A stretch of DNA of 64,000 nt from Urechidicola vernalis (GCF_031846385.1 NZ_JAVRHV010000001.1:868001-932000); one strand, 5' to 3'. Counted from the first letter of the stretch, positions 43,216-51,907 are shown. Notes: generated by a model from the letters alone, not told the origin. Translations and numbers: made by a program.

Positions 43216-43800
43216 TTAATTGAACAACAACTGAATGTTTCCGTACGTATTTTGCAATGCTTCCGCAATTTCATCTTTATTTTTAAAAACCACATCGGTT
43301 ATTCCTTCTTCTTCTTGAGCAGTCAATTCACCATTGAATTTAGTTTTCATGGCATACCAATAGGTAATTTTTAACGTCTCTCTTCCATTTCTTTGAAAAA
43401 CGTGATACGTTTTTGGAAGTTTCTCAATAATTTCAAGTCCAGATATACCACACTCCTCTTCTACCTCTCTTATCGCTGCCTCTTTTTTCTTTTCTCTCTT
43501 CTCAATTTTCCCCTTAGGTAAATCCCATTTATCGAATCTATAAATAAATAAAATTTCTCCTTTCTCATTGTTTACCTTACCTCCCGCCGCTTTTTCAATT
43601 TTAAAAAACCATTTAAACTCTTTCCATAATTCTTTCAAATCATTATGGTATAAATAAATAGACGAAACAGTTTTAGATTTTGCTAATTTCAGTAGGTTTT
43701 CTATGGTTATTTCGTCCTTGGAGTAAAAGTTATTTTTAGATGAAAAATCTATATTTTCAGTTAAATAAATTGGGATATCCTCAATAAAAATTGTGTACAT
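43216..43800 (-). CDS. NUDIX hydrolase
   Basis: Starting at the ATG at 43800 gives 194 residues beginning MYTIFIEDIPIYL; longer in-frame versions run back through pyrE and are not credible. The NUDIX box GKIEKREKKKEAAIREVEEE, completed by CG, is intact (G-x5-E-x7-REVEEECG) at about residues 96-117, preceded by WDLPKG. NUDIX enzymes cleave nucleoside diphosphates linked to other groups with Mg2+; this one may belong to the diadenosine or NTP-pyrophosphatase groups, but the substrate is open. It is divergent from pyrE with only 13 bases between start codons. Confidence 0.88.
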   Translation of the reverse strand: MYTIFIEDIPIYLTENIDFSSKNNFYSKDEITIENLLKLAKSKTVSSIYLYHNDLKELWKEFKWFFKIEKAAGGKVNNEKGEILFIYRFDKWDLPKGKIEKREKKKEAAIREVEEECGISGLEIIEKLPKTYHVFQRNGRETLKITYWYAMKTKFNGELTAQEEEGITDVVFKNKDEIAEALQNTYGNIQLLFN

Positions 43801-43803
43801 TTG
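43770..43803 (+). promoter_or_regulatory. Promoter of pyrE (TTG - 23 bases - TACATTTG)
   Basis: TTG at 43770-43772 and TACATTTG at 43796-43803 are separated by 23 bases, as at sdaA. Transcription would start near 43809, between the two possible pyrE starts, so the message is nearly leaderless. The -7 box covers the start codon of the divergent NUDIX gene. Confidence 0.65.
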
Positions 43804-43813
43804 CAGCATGATT

Positions 43814-44449
43814 ATGAACAAAGATACTGCAAAAAAAACTGCTGAAAGTTTATTGCAAATTAAAGCAATAAAACTGCAACCAAATGATCCCTTTACATGG
43901 GCATCAGGATGGAAATCACCAATATATTGTGACAATAGGACAACATTGTCGTTTCCAAAAATACGAACCTATTTACGTCAGGAATTGGCAAAAATAGTGT
44001 TGGATAAGTATGGAAAGCCTGATGTAATTGCTGGTGTTGCAACAGGTGCAATTGCCATTGGCGTTTTGGTTGCCGAAGAATTAGGAGTTCCATTTATTTA
44101 TGTGAGACCAGAGGCAAAAAAACACGGACGTCAAAATCAGGTTGAGGGCTTTTTAGAAAGCGGCTCTAACGTTGTTGTAATCGAAGATTTAATCAGTACT
44201 GGTAAGAGTAGTTTAAATGCAGTAAAAGCACTTAAAAAAGAAAATGTAACCGTAAAAGGTATGATTGCCATTTTTACTTACGGTTTTGTTGTAGCCGATG
44301 AAAATTTTGAAAAAGCAAAAGTTGAATTAACCACATTAAGCAATTACGACGCTTTACTTGAACAAGCAAATGACACAAATTATATATCTGAAAAAGATTT
44401 AGATACTCTACAAGATTGGAGAACCAATCCTAGTGAGTGGAATCAATAA
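43814..44449 (+). CDS. pyrE: Orotate phosphoribosyltransferase
   Basis: A 211-residue type I phosphoribosyltransferase that joins orotate and PRPP to orotidine 5'-monophosphate. The PRPP-binding loop VVVIEDLISTGKSSLNAV is near residue 118-135 and WASGWKSPIYCDNR near 27-40 is the orotate-side motif. The ATG at 43814 is chosen because the likely transcription start is close to 43809; an ATG at 43808 would add two residues. It is not linked to pyrF here, while pyrR and pyrB lie 15 kb away. Confidence 0.96.
   Translation: MNKDTAKKTAESLLQIKAIKLQPNDPFTWASGWKSPIYCDNRTTLSFPKIRTYLRQELAKIVLDKYGKPDVIAGVATGAIAIGVLVAEELGVPFIYVRPEAKKHGRQNQVEGFLESGSNVVVIEDLISTGKSSLNAVKALKKENVTVKGMIAIFTYGFVVADENFEKAKVELTTLSNYDALLEQANDTNYISEKDLDTLQDWRTNPSEWNQ
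43819..43826 (-). promoter_or_regulatory. -7 box (TATCTTTG) for the NUDIX gene, inside pyrE
   Basis: On the minus strand an exact TATCTTTG lies within the first codons of pyrE, 18 bases before the NUDIX ATG at 43800. No good -33 is seen at the usual spacing. Confidence 0.45.
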
Positions 44450-44452
44450 TCA

Positions 44453-44476
44453 GCATAAAAGCATAAAAGCATAAAT
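44453..44476 (+). repeat. Three tandem 8-base units (GCATAAAA)
   Basis: GCATAAAA occurs at 44453-44460 and 44461-44468, followed by GCATAAAT at 44469-44476. The array fills the 31-base gap between pyrE and the SRPBCC gene. Unit number could vary between strains and would alter only the spacing. Confidence 0.6.
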
Positions 44477-44480
44477 AATA

Positions 44481-44870
44481 ATGAACTTAGAAACTCCAAA
44501 AATAACCGTATCAAAATCACAAGAAGAGTTATTCAATTTTGTAACGAACCTTGATAATTTTGAACAATTAATGCCGGAAAATAAAGAGAAATTTGAAGTA
44601 GATGGTGACTCTTTTATTTTCGCTCTGAAAGGAATGCCAGAAATTAGATTGGTATTAAAAGAAAAAAATGAATTTGACTCTGTAGTTTTAGGTGCTGCAA
44701 GCAGTAAATTATCTTTTACACTAACAACTAATATCCAATCAATTTCAGATAGTTCTTCTGAAGTTCAGTTAAAATTTCAAGGAGATTTTAACCCAATGAT
44801 GGCAATGATGGTTAAAAAACCATTGCAAAAATTCATTGATACATTATCTGACAATATTAGCAAGCTTTAA
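44481..44870 (+). CDS. SRPBCC-superfamily (START-like) protein
   Basis: A 129-residue protein of the size of a single START/Bet v1-like domain. It begins with a strand and the helix SQEELFNFVTNLDNFEQLMP, continues with alternating strands (FIFALKGMPEIRLVLKEK, SFTLTTNIQSI) and ends with the long C-terminal helix VKKPLQKFIDTLSDNISKL that closes the hydrophobic pocket in this fold. Its ligand is unknown. It is 31 bases after pyrE and cotranscription is likely, with a terminator at 44891-44919 ending the unit. Confidence 0.82.
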   Translation: MNLETPKITVSKSQEELFNFVTNLDNFEQLMPENKEKFEVDGDSFIFALKGMPEIRLVLKEKNEFDSVVLGAASSKLSFTLTTNIQSISDSSSEVQLKFQGDFNPMMAMMVKKPLQKFIDTLSDNISKL

Positions 44871-44890
44871 TTAGTTTCTCTACAAAATTC

Positions 44891-44919
44891 AAAGCGCACC
44901 AATTCGGTGCGCTTTTTTT
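44891..44919 (+). terminator. Rho-independent terminator of the pyrE-SRPBCC unit
   Basis: AGCGCACC at 44893-44900 pairs perfectly with GGTGCGCT at 44906-44913 around a five-base loop and is followed by seven T residues. Confidence 0.9.
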
Positions 44920-44950
44920 GTATATTCGTTTTTTCCTCAAAACAAGTAAC

Positions 44951-46543
44951 ATGATTCAGTCCTACAAAAAGAAATATCAATTAGCCGATTCTTACGACGC
45001 CATTATAATTGGAACTGGAATGGGGAGTTTAACCACAGGCGCACTTTTAGCAAAAGAAGGAAAAAGAGTATTACTGCTAGAAAAACATTACACTGCCGGT
45101 GGCTTTACGCATGTATTTAAACGAAAGGGGTACGAATGGGATGTTGGTATTCATTATATAGGCGAAGTACAAAGACCAAATAGTCCTATTACAAAGATAT
45201 TTGAATATATCTCCAACGGCAACTTAAAATGGGCCGATATGGGTGAAGTTTATGACAAAATCATTATAGGGGAAAAGGAGTATAATCTGGTAAAGGGAGT
45301 TGAAAATTTCAAAAACCAGTTAAAAGAATATTTTCCAAGTGAACAAAATGCAATTGATCAATATGTGGATCATATTTTCGCTGCTAATAAGGCCATGACT
45401 AAGTTTTATGCTGCCAAGGCTATTCCTGTTTTACTAGGTAAATTACTAGGGAATTTTATGCAGAAGGATTACTTGAAATATGCAGACAAAACTACCTATG
45501 AAGTCATTAGTTCCTTAACACAAAATGAAGACTTGATAAAGGTACTAACTGGGCAATACGGCGATTATGGATTGGCTCCTAAGAAAAGTAGTTTTGTTAT
45601 GCACGCTGCCGTGGTAAAACATTATTTTTCAGGTGGAAGTTTTCCTATTGGAGGTTCCTCTCAAATTGTAGATACCATTGCTCCAGTAATCGCTCAAAAT
45701 GGAGGAACTATACTTACAAATGCATCGGTAGAAGAAGTTATCATTAAAAACAATAAGGCGATTGGTGTAAAAATGGCTGATGGTAAAGAATTCTTTGCAA
45801 AAACTATTATTAGTGGTGCTGGCGTTATTAACACCTATAAAAAATTACTTCCAACAGCAATTGCCGAGAAACATAAATTACTGGACAAATTGCAAAAAGT
45901 AAATCCGTCTGTGGCTCATGTTAGTTTGTATATTGGATTAAACGGCTCACCTGAAGAATTAGAATTACCTAAAACAAATTTATGGGTGTATCCAGGACAG
46001 CATGATCATGATACTTGTGTTGAGAATTATTTAAATGACTTAGATAGTGAGTTCCCAGTTGTATATGTATCTTTCCCTTCTGCCAAAGACCCAGATTGGT
46101 CTAATAGATATCCTGGAAAAAGTACTATTGATATTATTACCCTCGTACCTTATGAATTATTTGAACCTTGGAAAGATTCTAAATGGATGAAAAGAGGTGA
46201 ATCTTATGATGATTTAAAAGAATCTATTGCGCAACGATTATTTGAGGTTTTATTTAAACAATTGCCATATCTTAAAGATAAAATTGATTGTTATGAATTG
46301 TCATCGCCGTTGAGCACCTCTCACTTTGTAAATTATGACAAAGGTGAAATTTATGGGTTAGATCATACCCCAGAAAGGTTCCGTCAAAAATTCTTACAAC
46401 CAAGAACACCTATTAAAGGATTGTATTTAACTGGTCAAGATATTGTAACCGCAGGGGTTGGCGGCGCACTTTTTGCTGGATTAATTACAGCATCTGCAAT
46501 TACTGGAAAGAATTTTATGAAGAAAATTTACAAAACCTACTAA
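44951..46543 (+). CDS. RetSat/CrtI-like FAD-dependent oxidoreductase
   Basis: A 530-residue FAD protein of the phytoene desaturase/all-trans-retinol 13,14-reductase superfamily. The nucleotide motif DAIIIGTGMGSLTTGALLA is near residue 16-34, followed by LLLEKHYTAGGFTHVFKRKG, and the C-terminal GLYLTGQDIVTAGVGGALF near 493 is the second FAD-contact block. The ATG at 44951 is used; an upstream TTG at 44918 lies in the terminator. RetSat-like enzymes saturate a double bond of retinol or related polyenes; in bacteria substrates are mostly unknown. It is not in the crt operon. The following birA gene is convergent. Confidence 0.85.
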   Translation: MIQSYKKKYQLADSYDAIIIGTGMGSLTTGALLAKEGKRVLLLEKHYTAGGFTHVFKRKGYEWDVGIHYIGEVQRPNSPITKIFEYISNGNLKWADMGEVYDKIIIGEKEYNLVKGVENFKNQLKEYFPSEQNAIDQYVDHIFAANKAMTKFYAAKAIPVLLGKLLGNFMQKDYLKYADKTTYEVISSLTQNEDLIKVLTGQYGDYGLAPKKSSFVMHAAVVKHYFSGGSFPIGGSSQIVDTIAPVIAQNGGTILTNASVEEVIIKNNKAIGVKMADGKEFFAKTIISGAGVINTYKKLLPTAIAEKHKLLDKLQKVNPSVAHVSLYIGLNGSPEELELPKTNLWVYPGQHDHDTCVENYLNDLDSEFPVVYVSFPSAKDPDWSNRYPGKSTIDIITLVPYELFEPWKDSKWMKRGESYDDLKESIAQRLFEVLFKQLPYLKDKIDCYELSSPLSTSHFVNYDKGEIYGLDHTPERFRQKFLQPRTPIKGLYLTGQDIVTAGVGGALFAGLITASAITGKNFMKKIYKTY

Positions 46544-46558
46544 TTATAATAATTAGCC

Positions 46559-47287
46559 CTAAATAAACTTTAATTCTTTAATTTCGAATTCTTCCCGCTC
46601 TTTAGATTCTAATTCTAATTGTAGTTTCCCAATTCTTGAAACCCCAATTATTTTCCCTTTAATTAAGTTCCCATTCAAATCTGCGTAATTTGAAATTTGA
46701 TCAAACCTGTATAATTCATTTAAATATTCCGCATCAATTTCCGTTAGTTTTCTGTTTTCAAGAAAATACATGTGTGATTTAATTGAATCTACAATAGCAG
46801 CCAAAACAACATCAAGATCCCAATGCGAGCAACTCAAGTTTTTCATTGAAATTGCATTAATCTGTTTTGGAAATTGCTCCTGATTTACATTAAGTCCTAT
46901 TCCAACAATTGAATGTGACACAATACCATTTTTCAGACCGTTTTCTATAAGAATTCCGGCAATTTTCTTGTCATCTGCCAATATGTCGTTTGGCCATTTA
47001 ACCGTAATCTTATTTGGCAAAAATTTAACAAGAACTTGCTTTACTGCAAGTGATATTATTTTACTAATGTAAAATTGATCTTTAACAAATAAACTATCAA
47101 ATTTAAGCAACACGCTAAAAGTAAGATTCTTACCCCCTTCAGAAAACCAAGAAGCATTGTATTGCCCTCGACCTTTTGTTTGTTCTTTTGCACAAACAAC
47201 AGTGTAATTTTCAGCATCATTTTTTCGAATGTACTCCTTTAAAAAAGTATTAGTTGATTCGGTGGCATTAAGTTTGATTAAATGCAT
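46559..47287 (-). CDS. birA: Biotin--[acetyl-CoA-carboxylase] ligase
   Basis: A 242-residue class I biotin protein ligase without the N-terminal repressor domain. It attaches biotin to the carrier protein of acetyl-CoA carboxylase and other carboxylases through biotinyl-AMP. The biotin/ATP loop appears as TKGRGQYNASWFSEGGKN near 37-54, and KWPNDILADDKKIAGILIE near 99 is the second conserved block. A short C-terminal SH3-like domain follows. It is divergent from rsfS, an arrangement often found in Flavobacteriia. Confidence 0.94.
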   Translation of the reverse strand: MHLIKLNATESTNTFLKEYIRKNDAENYTVVCAKEQTKGRGQYNASWFSEGGKNLTFSVLLKFDSLFVKDQFYISKIISLAVKQVLVKFLPNKITVKWPNDILADDKKIAGILIENGLKNGIVSHSIVGIGLNVNQEQFPKQINAISMKNLSCSHWDLDVVLAAIVDSIKSHMYFLENRKLTEIDAEYLNELYRFDQISNYADLNGNLIKGKIIGVSRIGKLQLELESKEREEFEIKELKFI

Positions 47288-47342
47288 AAAAATATTATAT
47301 TACAATCTTATTTATTAATATGGCATTAACCATAAAAATCAA

Positions 47343-47350
47343 TAACTTTG
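47343..47350 (+). promoter_or_regulatory. -7 promoter box (TAACTTTG) for the rsfS-ftsH unit
   Basis: Exact TAnnTTTG match 22 bases before the rsfS ATG at 47373. The -33 region lacks a clear TTG. Confidence 0.45.
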
Positions 47351-47372
47351 TAGCAAAACTAAACATTTTTTA

Positions 47373-47741
47373 ATGACTAAAAATAAAGTTAGTGCCGATC
47401 AATTAATAACGGTAATTATCAAAGGTATTGAAGAAGTAAAAGGAGAAGATATTCAACTATTTGATTTACGAGAAATTGACAATACAGTTACCGATTACTT
47501 CATAATTTGCACAGGAAACTCAAACACACAAGTCGGCGCTATTTCAGGTTCCATTCAAAAAATGGTAAGTAAAGAGTTACAAGACAAACCTTGGCATGTT
47601 GAAGGCGAAGCAAATGCCGAGTGGATTTTAATGGATTATGTAAATGTTGTCGTTCATGTTTTCCAAAAATCGGTTCGCGAGTTTTATGATATTGAAGGAC
47701 TTTGGGGTGATGCCACGATCACAACAATTACTACAGCCTAA
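47373..47741 (+). CDS. rsfS: Ribosome silencing factor RsfS
   Basis: A 122-residue RsfS/Iojap-family protein that binds ribosomal protein L14 and blocks subunit joining when nutrients run low. Family marks are DLREIDNTVTDYFIICTGNS near 30-49 and WHVEGEANAEWILMDYVNVVVHVF near 70-95 (begins WHVEGE), with REFYDIEGLWGDA near the C-terminus. Length is normal. It is 37 bases upstream of ftsH and likely heads the same transcript. Confidence 0.95.
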   Translation: MTKNKVSADQLITVIIKGIEEVKGEDIQLFDLREIDNTVTDYFIICTGNSNTQVGAISGSIQKMVSKELQDKPWHVEGEANAEWILMDYVNVVVHVFQKSVREFYDIEGLWGDATITTITTA

Positions 47742-47778
47742 TTAAAAAATTGAATTACATCCTATTTAACTTATATAG

Positions 47779-49812
47779 ATGAGTAAGAAAAACGAAAAAA
47801 AAGACGCTAAAGAGCAAGGCAAATTACCAAAATTTAACTCCTATTGGGTTTATGCAATTATTTTTGCACTAATTTTAGGTTACCAATTAATGAGAGGCGT
47901 TAGTAACGTTTCTGATGATCTATCTAAGAACGATTTTAAGGTGATGCTTGCCGACAATGATATTGAAAAAATCACTATTGTAAATAAGGATGTTGCCCAA
48001 ATAATATTGAAGCCAGAGGCACTTACTAAAGAAAAATACAAAGACATCGGAAAGCCTTCTTTGCTAAAAGACCCAGGTGCACCGCATTACACATATGATT
48101 TTGGAGATTTACAAAATTTCGAAAATGACTTAAATTCTAAAAGATCTGAATTAAACTTAGATTTTGACACTGCGAATAAAAGTCAAGGAGACTTAATGTC
48201 TCAGCTTATTGGTTGGTTACCACTTATTGTTTTGGTAGCAATTTGGATTTTCTTTATGAAAAGAATGTCTGGAGGTGCCGGCGGAGGTGCTGGAGGTCAA
48301 ATTTTTAGTATTGGAAAATCGAAGGCAAAATTATTTGATAAAGATCAAAAAGTAAAAGCAACTTTTAAAGATGTTGCTGGTTTAGAAGGAGCAAAAGAAG
48401 AAGTACAAGAAATTGTAGATTTCCTGAAGAATCCAGAAAAGTACACCTCTTTAGGAGGGAAAATTCCAAAAGGAGCATTATTGGTAGGCCCTCCAGGAAC
48501 AGGTAAAACGTTATTGGCAAAAGCAGTTGCTGGTGAAGCAGACGTACCGTTTTTCTCACTTTCCGGATCTGATTTTGTTGAAATGTTTGTGGGTGTTGGT
48601 GCATCTCGTGTAAGAGACTTGTTTAAGCAGGCTGCTCAAAAAGCTCCATCTATCATATTTATTGATGAAATTGATGCAATTGGAAGAGCACGTGGAAAAA
48701 GTAATATGACTGGTGGTAATGATGAACGTGAAAACACATTAAACCAATTACTAACAGAAATGGATGGTTTTGGAACCGATGTTAACGTTATCGTTATTGC
48801 TGCAACCAACCGTGCCGATGTTTTAGACAAAGCCTTAATGCGTGCTGGTAGATTTGACCGTCAAATTTATGTTGATTTACCAGATTTAAATGAGCGAAAA
48901 GAAATATTCAAAGTTCATATCAAACCATTAAAACTTGGTAAAGATGTTGATCTAGAGTTTTTAGCGCAACAAACTCCAGGGTTTTCTGGTGCTGATATTG
49001 CAAATATGTGTAATGAATCTGCATTGATTGCTGCTAGAAAAAGTAAAAAATCTGTCGGACACCAAGACTTTTTGGATGCTGTTGATAGAATTATTGGCGG
49101 ATTGGAAAAAAAGAATAAAATCATTACTCCTGGCGAAAAAGAAACGATTGCTTATCACGAAGCTGGGCACGCAACTGCTAGTTGGTTCTTAGAGCATGCG
49201 GCACCTTTAGTTAAGGTTACAATAGTCCCAAGAGGGCAGTCATTAGGTGCTGCTTGGTATTTACCAGAAGAACGCATGATTGTTCGTACAGAGCAAATGT
49301 TAGATGAAATGTGTGCTACCCTAGCAGGTAGAGCTGCTGAAAAATTAATTTTCAATAAAATTTCTACAGGAGCTTTAAACGATTTAGAAAAAATCACACG
49401 TCAAGCTAGAGCAATGGTAACAGTTTATGGCTTAAACGAAAACTTAGGTAACATAACATATTACGATTCATCTGGTCAAAACGAATACGGTTTTACAAAA
49501 CCATATAGTGAAGAAACTGCAAAGTTAATTGATAAGGAAATTTCGAAAATTATTGAAACTCAGTATGAGCGTGCAATTGCAATTTTAACTGAACATAAAG
49601 AACAGTTAGTAGAATTAGCTAAAATTTTATTGGAGAAAGAGGTGATTTTCAAAACCAATTTAGAAGAAATTTTTGGTAAACGCCCTTTTGAAAAAGAAGA
49701 AAAAGTTGCATTGGAATCAAAATCTAATAATGAGATAAAAGCTGAATCAACGATAGTAGATACTAAAGTTGAGGATAAAGAAATTGATGAAGAACCAGTT
49801 TCTGAAAACTAA
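47779..49812 (+). CDS. ftsH: ATP-dependent zinc metalloprotease FtsH
   Basis: A 677-residue membrane-anchored AAA+ protease. Two membrane spans lie near 24-42 and 143-160, with the periplasmic domain between them. The AAA domain has Walker A GPPGTGKT at 237-244 and Walker B IIFIDEIDAIG near 293-303. The peptidase zinc motif is H460-EAGH464. The last 35 residues are acidic and probably disordered. FtsH degrades membrane and regulatory proteins. It is placed between rsfS and a LUD-domain gene, followed by phospholipid synthesis genes, which fits its role in lipid balance. Confidence 0.98.
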   Translation: MSKKNEKKDAKEQGKLPKFNSYWVYAIIFALILGYQLMRGVSNVSDDLSKNDFKVMLADNDIEKITIVNKDVAQIILKPEALTKEKYKDIGKPSLLKDPGAPHYTYDFGDLQNFENDLNSKRSELNLDFDTANKSQGDLMSQLIGWLPLIVLVAIWIFFMKRMSGGAGGGAGGQIFSIGKSKAKLFDKDQKVKATFKDVAGLEGAKEEVQEIVDFLKNPEKYTSLGGKIPKGALLVGPPGTGKTLLAKAVAGEADVPFFSLSGSDFVEMFVGVGASRVRDLFKQAAQKAPSIIFIDEIDAIGRARGKSNMTGGNDERENTLNQLLTEMDGFGTDVNVIVIAATNRADVLDKALMRAGRFDRQIYVDLPDLNERKEIFKVHIKPLKLGKDVDLEFLAQQTPGFSGADIANMCNESALIAARKSKKSVGHQDFLDAVDRIIGGLEKKNKIITPGEKETIAYHEAGHATASWFLEHAAPLVKVTIVPRGQSLGAAWYLPEERMIVRTEQMLDEMCATLAGRAAEKLIFNKISTGALNDLEKITRQARAMVTVYGLNENLGNITYYDSSGQNEYGFTKPYSEETAKLIDKEISKIIETQYERAIAILTEHKEQLVELAKILLEKEVIFKTNLEEIFGKRPFEKEEKVALESKSNNEIKAESTIVDTKVEDKEIDEEPVSEN

Positions 49813-49829
49813 AACACAATTATTTTTTA

Positions 49830-50417
49830 ATGAGTTTTTTTAAAAAAATATTTAAAAAAAATAAGGCATTCTCTGAGGAAGAAATTAAAGAACAGAGAGT
49901 TACGCTTTCTTTAGATGATTCATTTGTACATAACTTCATTAAATTGGGCGGTAAATTTTTGTATTGCCTAAAAAATCAGGATGTAACAAATAACATTCAA
50001 AATATTTTAGAAGAAAACGATTGGGACACCATTTCAGTGAGAGATGCTGATCTAAACAAATATATCTCATCCGTAAAGGTTCATACTGATGATGGCTTTA
50101 ATAAGAACATTCCTTTTTTCACTTCTTGTGAGTCACTTATTTCAGAAAATGGAAATATACTTTTTTGTGAACGCCAATTAAACGATAAAAAATTAGCAAC
50201 CTTATCTAACGACTTTATTGTTTTTGCTACTACTAGTCAGATAGTTAAAAGTAAAGGAGAAAGTCTAACAGGTATAAAATTAAAATATAAAAAAAATATT
50301 CCTGGTAATATCAGTCCAATAAAAAACTATGGAGCTAAAATTAGCAACGATGATTTTATGAATTATGGCACTACTAATTCAAAAAACTTATATTTGTTGC
50401 TATTAGAAGATCTTTAA
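49830..50417 (+). CDS. LUD-domain (LutC/YkgG-like) protein
   Basis: A 195-residue protein that begins with a basic helix MSFFKKIFKKNKAF and then resembles the LUD domain of LutC: FFTSCESLISENGNILFCER near 94-113 and the hydrophobic FIVFATTSQIVKS segment near 130. LutC proteins work with LutA and LutB in lactate oxidation, but no such partners are here and the domain also exists alone. Its steady position between ftsH and cdsA in Flavobacteriia suggests a role linked to membrane upkeep. This is inference. It ends three bases before cdsA. Confidence 0.72.
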   Translation: MSFFKKIFKKNKAFSEEEIKEQRVTLSLDDSFVHNFIKLGGKFLYCLKNQDVTNNIQNILEENDWDTISVRDADLNKYISSVKVHTDDGFNKNIPFFTSCESLISENGNILFCERQLNDKKLATLSNDFIVFATTSQIVKSKGESLTGIKLKYKKNIPGNISPIKNYGAKISNDDFMNYGTTNSKNLYLLLLEDL

Positions 50418-50420
50418 GGA

Positions 50421-51233
50421 ATGAACAACTTTACCAAACGAATTTTATCTGGAATAGTATATGTAGCTGTTTTAATATTCTCAATACTATTTCATAAAAT
50501 CTCTTTCTTAGTACTCTTTTTTATAGTGATGCTGTTTTGTTTGTATGAATTTTTAAAAATGATACAATTAAAAAGTGTTTTCCCTTATTTAATAGGAATT
50601 TCGGCGTTTATTTTTGGTAACATTCTTAACGTTGAAGATGTGCCTTCTAAAATGATTCTAAGATATGCAGGTGTAGCCCTGTTCCTTACTATTTTCTCTT
50701 CATTTGTTTGGATTCTATTTGCCAAGAAGGAAGAAATTGTAAATCATTTAGGTAAAATATTTTTATCTGTTATCTATATAGTAATCCCGTTTATATTAAT
50801 TGCACAGATTCCATTTCTTAATAATGACCCACAATATGCTAGCAATGCAATTTTAGGCGTATTTCTATTAATTTGGTGCAATGATACCTTTGCCTATTTG
50901 GTGGGGAAAAATTTTGGAAAAGTAAAGCTTCTAAAACATATTTCTCCTAACAAAACCGTAGAAGGGTTTATTGGAGGACTTGTGGCATGTCTTATTGGTG
51001 GCTTTATAATTGCTCAATACTTTACAGAACTAACTACCATTCAGTGGGTTGTAATATCATTATTGGTTAGCACATTTGGTGTTCTTGGTGACTTAATTGA
51101 ATCTATGTTTAAGAGGCAAGCAGGTATAAAAGACAGTAGTAATCTTATTCCGGGGCATGGTGGTTTTCTAGATCGGTTCGATAGTGTTATCTTTGCAGCA
51201 CCTTTTATTTTTATTTATTTACAATTTATTTAA
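50421..51233 (+). CDS. cdsA: Phosphatidate cytidylyltransferase
   Basis: A 270-residue polytopic enzyme that makes CDP-diacylglycerol from phosphatidic acid and CTP. The CdsA signature is complete in the C-terminal half: NDTFAYLVGKNFGK near 153-166, SPNKTVEGFIGG near 175-186 and GDLIESMFKRQAGIKDSSNL near 222-241, ending in PGHGGFLDRFDS. About eight membrane spans are predicted. It lies 3 bases after the LUD gene and one base before psd, so the product feeds phosphatidylserine and then phosphatidylethanolamine synthesis. Confidence 0.96.
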   Translation: MNNFTKRILSGIVYVAVLIFSILFHKISFLVLFFIVMLFCLYEFLKMIQLKSVFPYLIGISAFIFGNILNVEDVPSKMILRYAGVALFLTIFSSFVWILFAKKEEIVNHLGKIFLSVIYIVIPFILIAQIPFLNNDPQYASNAILGVFLLIWCNDTFAYLVGKNFGKVKLLKHISPNKTVEGFIGGLVACLIGGFIIAQYFTELTTIQWVVISLLVSTFGVLGDLIESMFKRQAGIKDSSNLIPGHGGFLDRFDSVIFAAPFIFIYLQFI

Positions 51234-51234
51234 T

Positions 51235-51885
51235 ATGTTTCACAAAGAAGGGTTTAAAATTATAAGTATTGCTACAGTAATTCTTTTAATTGCAATATTA
51301 AGTATTGATTCTTTAATCGATATAGCATGGCTTGCCATGTCAATTCAATCCGTTTTTATCATTTTATATATATTGGTTTTACAATTCTTCAGAAATCCTG
51401 CTAGAAATACTGTTGTAAATGATGCAAATGTCATTGCCCCTGTAGACGGTAAAGTCGTTGTTATTGAAGAAGTTGAAGAAACTGAATTTTTTAAGGATAA
51501 AAGATTGCAAGTATCTATCTTTATGTCTCCGTTAAATGTACATGTTACAAGATACCCAATTAGCGGCTCAGTTAAATACAGTAAATACCATCCAGGTAAA
51601 TATTTGGTTGCGTGGCACCCAAAGGCTTCAACTGAAAATGAACGCACAACAATAGTAGTCGAGAATGAAACTTTCGGACCTGTACTTTATCGACAAATTG
51701 CAGGTGCCGTAGCTAAAAGAATTGTAAATTATGCTGTTGAAGATACTAATGTAACCCAAGGTACAGACGCCGGATTTATTAAATTCGGTTCAAGAGTAGA
51801 TTTATTTTTACCATTAGGAACAAAAATTAATGTTTCTTTAAATGATAAGGTAAAGGGTGGAGTACAAATAGTTGCATCCGTTTAA
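51235..51885 (+). CDS. psd: Phosphatidylserine decarboxylase (short form)
   Basis: Started at the ATG at 51235, right after the cdsA stop, the protein has 216 residues; an earlier in-frame start lies inside cdsA and was rejected. It is the short archaeal/bacterial type. Two membrane spans lie near residues 8-50, and the decarboxylase domain includes VIAPVDGKVVVIEEVEE near 63-79 and the histidine of SPLNVHVTRYP near 100-110. The self-cleavage site that creates the pyruvoyl group is in KFGSRVD with G185-S186. It produces phosphatidylethanolamine. Confidence 0.95.
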   Translation: MFHKEGFKIISIATVILLIAILSIDSLIDIAWLAMSIQSVFIILYILVLQFFRNPARNTVVNDANVIAPVDGKVVVIEEVEETEFFKDKRLQVSIFMSPLNVHVTRYPISGSVKYSKYHPGKYLVAWHPKASTENERTTIVVENETFGPVLYRQIAGAVAKRIVNYAVEDTNVTQGTDAGFIKFGSRVDLFLPLGTKINVSLNDKVKGGVQIVASV

Positions 51886-51893
51886 CAAATAGC

Positions 51894-51899
51894 GGAGGA
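51894..51899 (+). promoter_or_regulatory. Canonical Shine-Dalgarno sequence (GGAGGA) before the acyl-CoA-binding gene
   Basis: GGAGGA lies 8 bases before the ATG at 51908. Almost no other gene in this window has such a sequence, in line with the weak use of Shine-Dalgarno pairing in Bacteroidota. Confidence 0.55.
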
Positions 51900-51907
51900 A
51901 TAAACAT

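Noticed and set aside
43801..43935. Longer N-terminus for the NUDIX protein
   Set aside because: It would run through the start of pyrE on the opposite strand and gives a hydrophobic non-family extension.
44918..44950. TTG start for the RetSat-like gene
   Set aside because: The codon lies at the T tail of a strong terminator; the ATG at 44951 gives the expected N-terminus.
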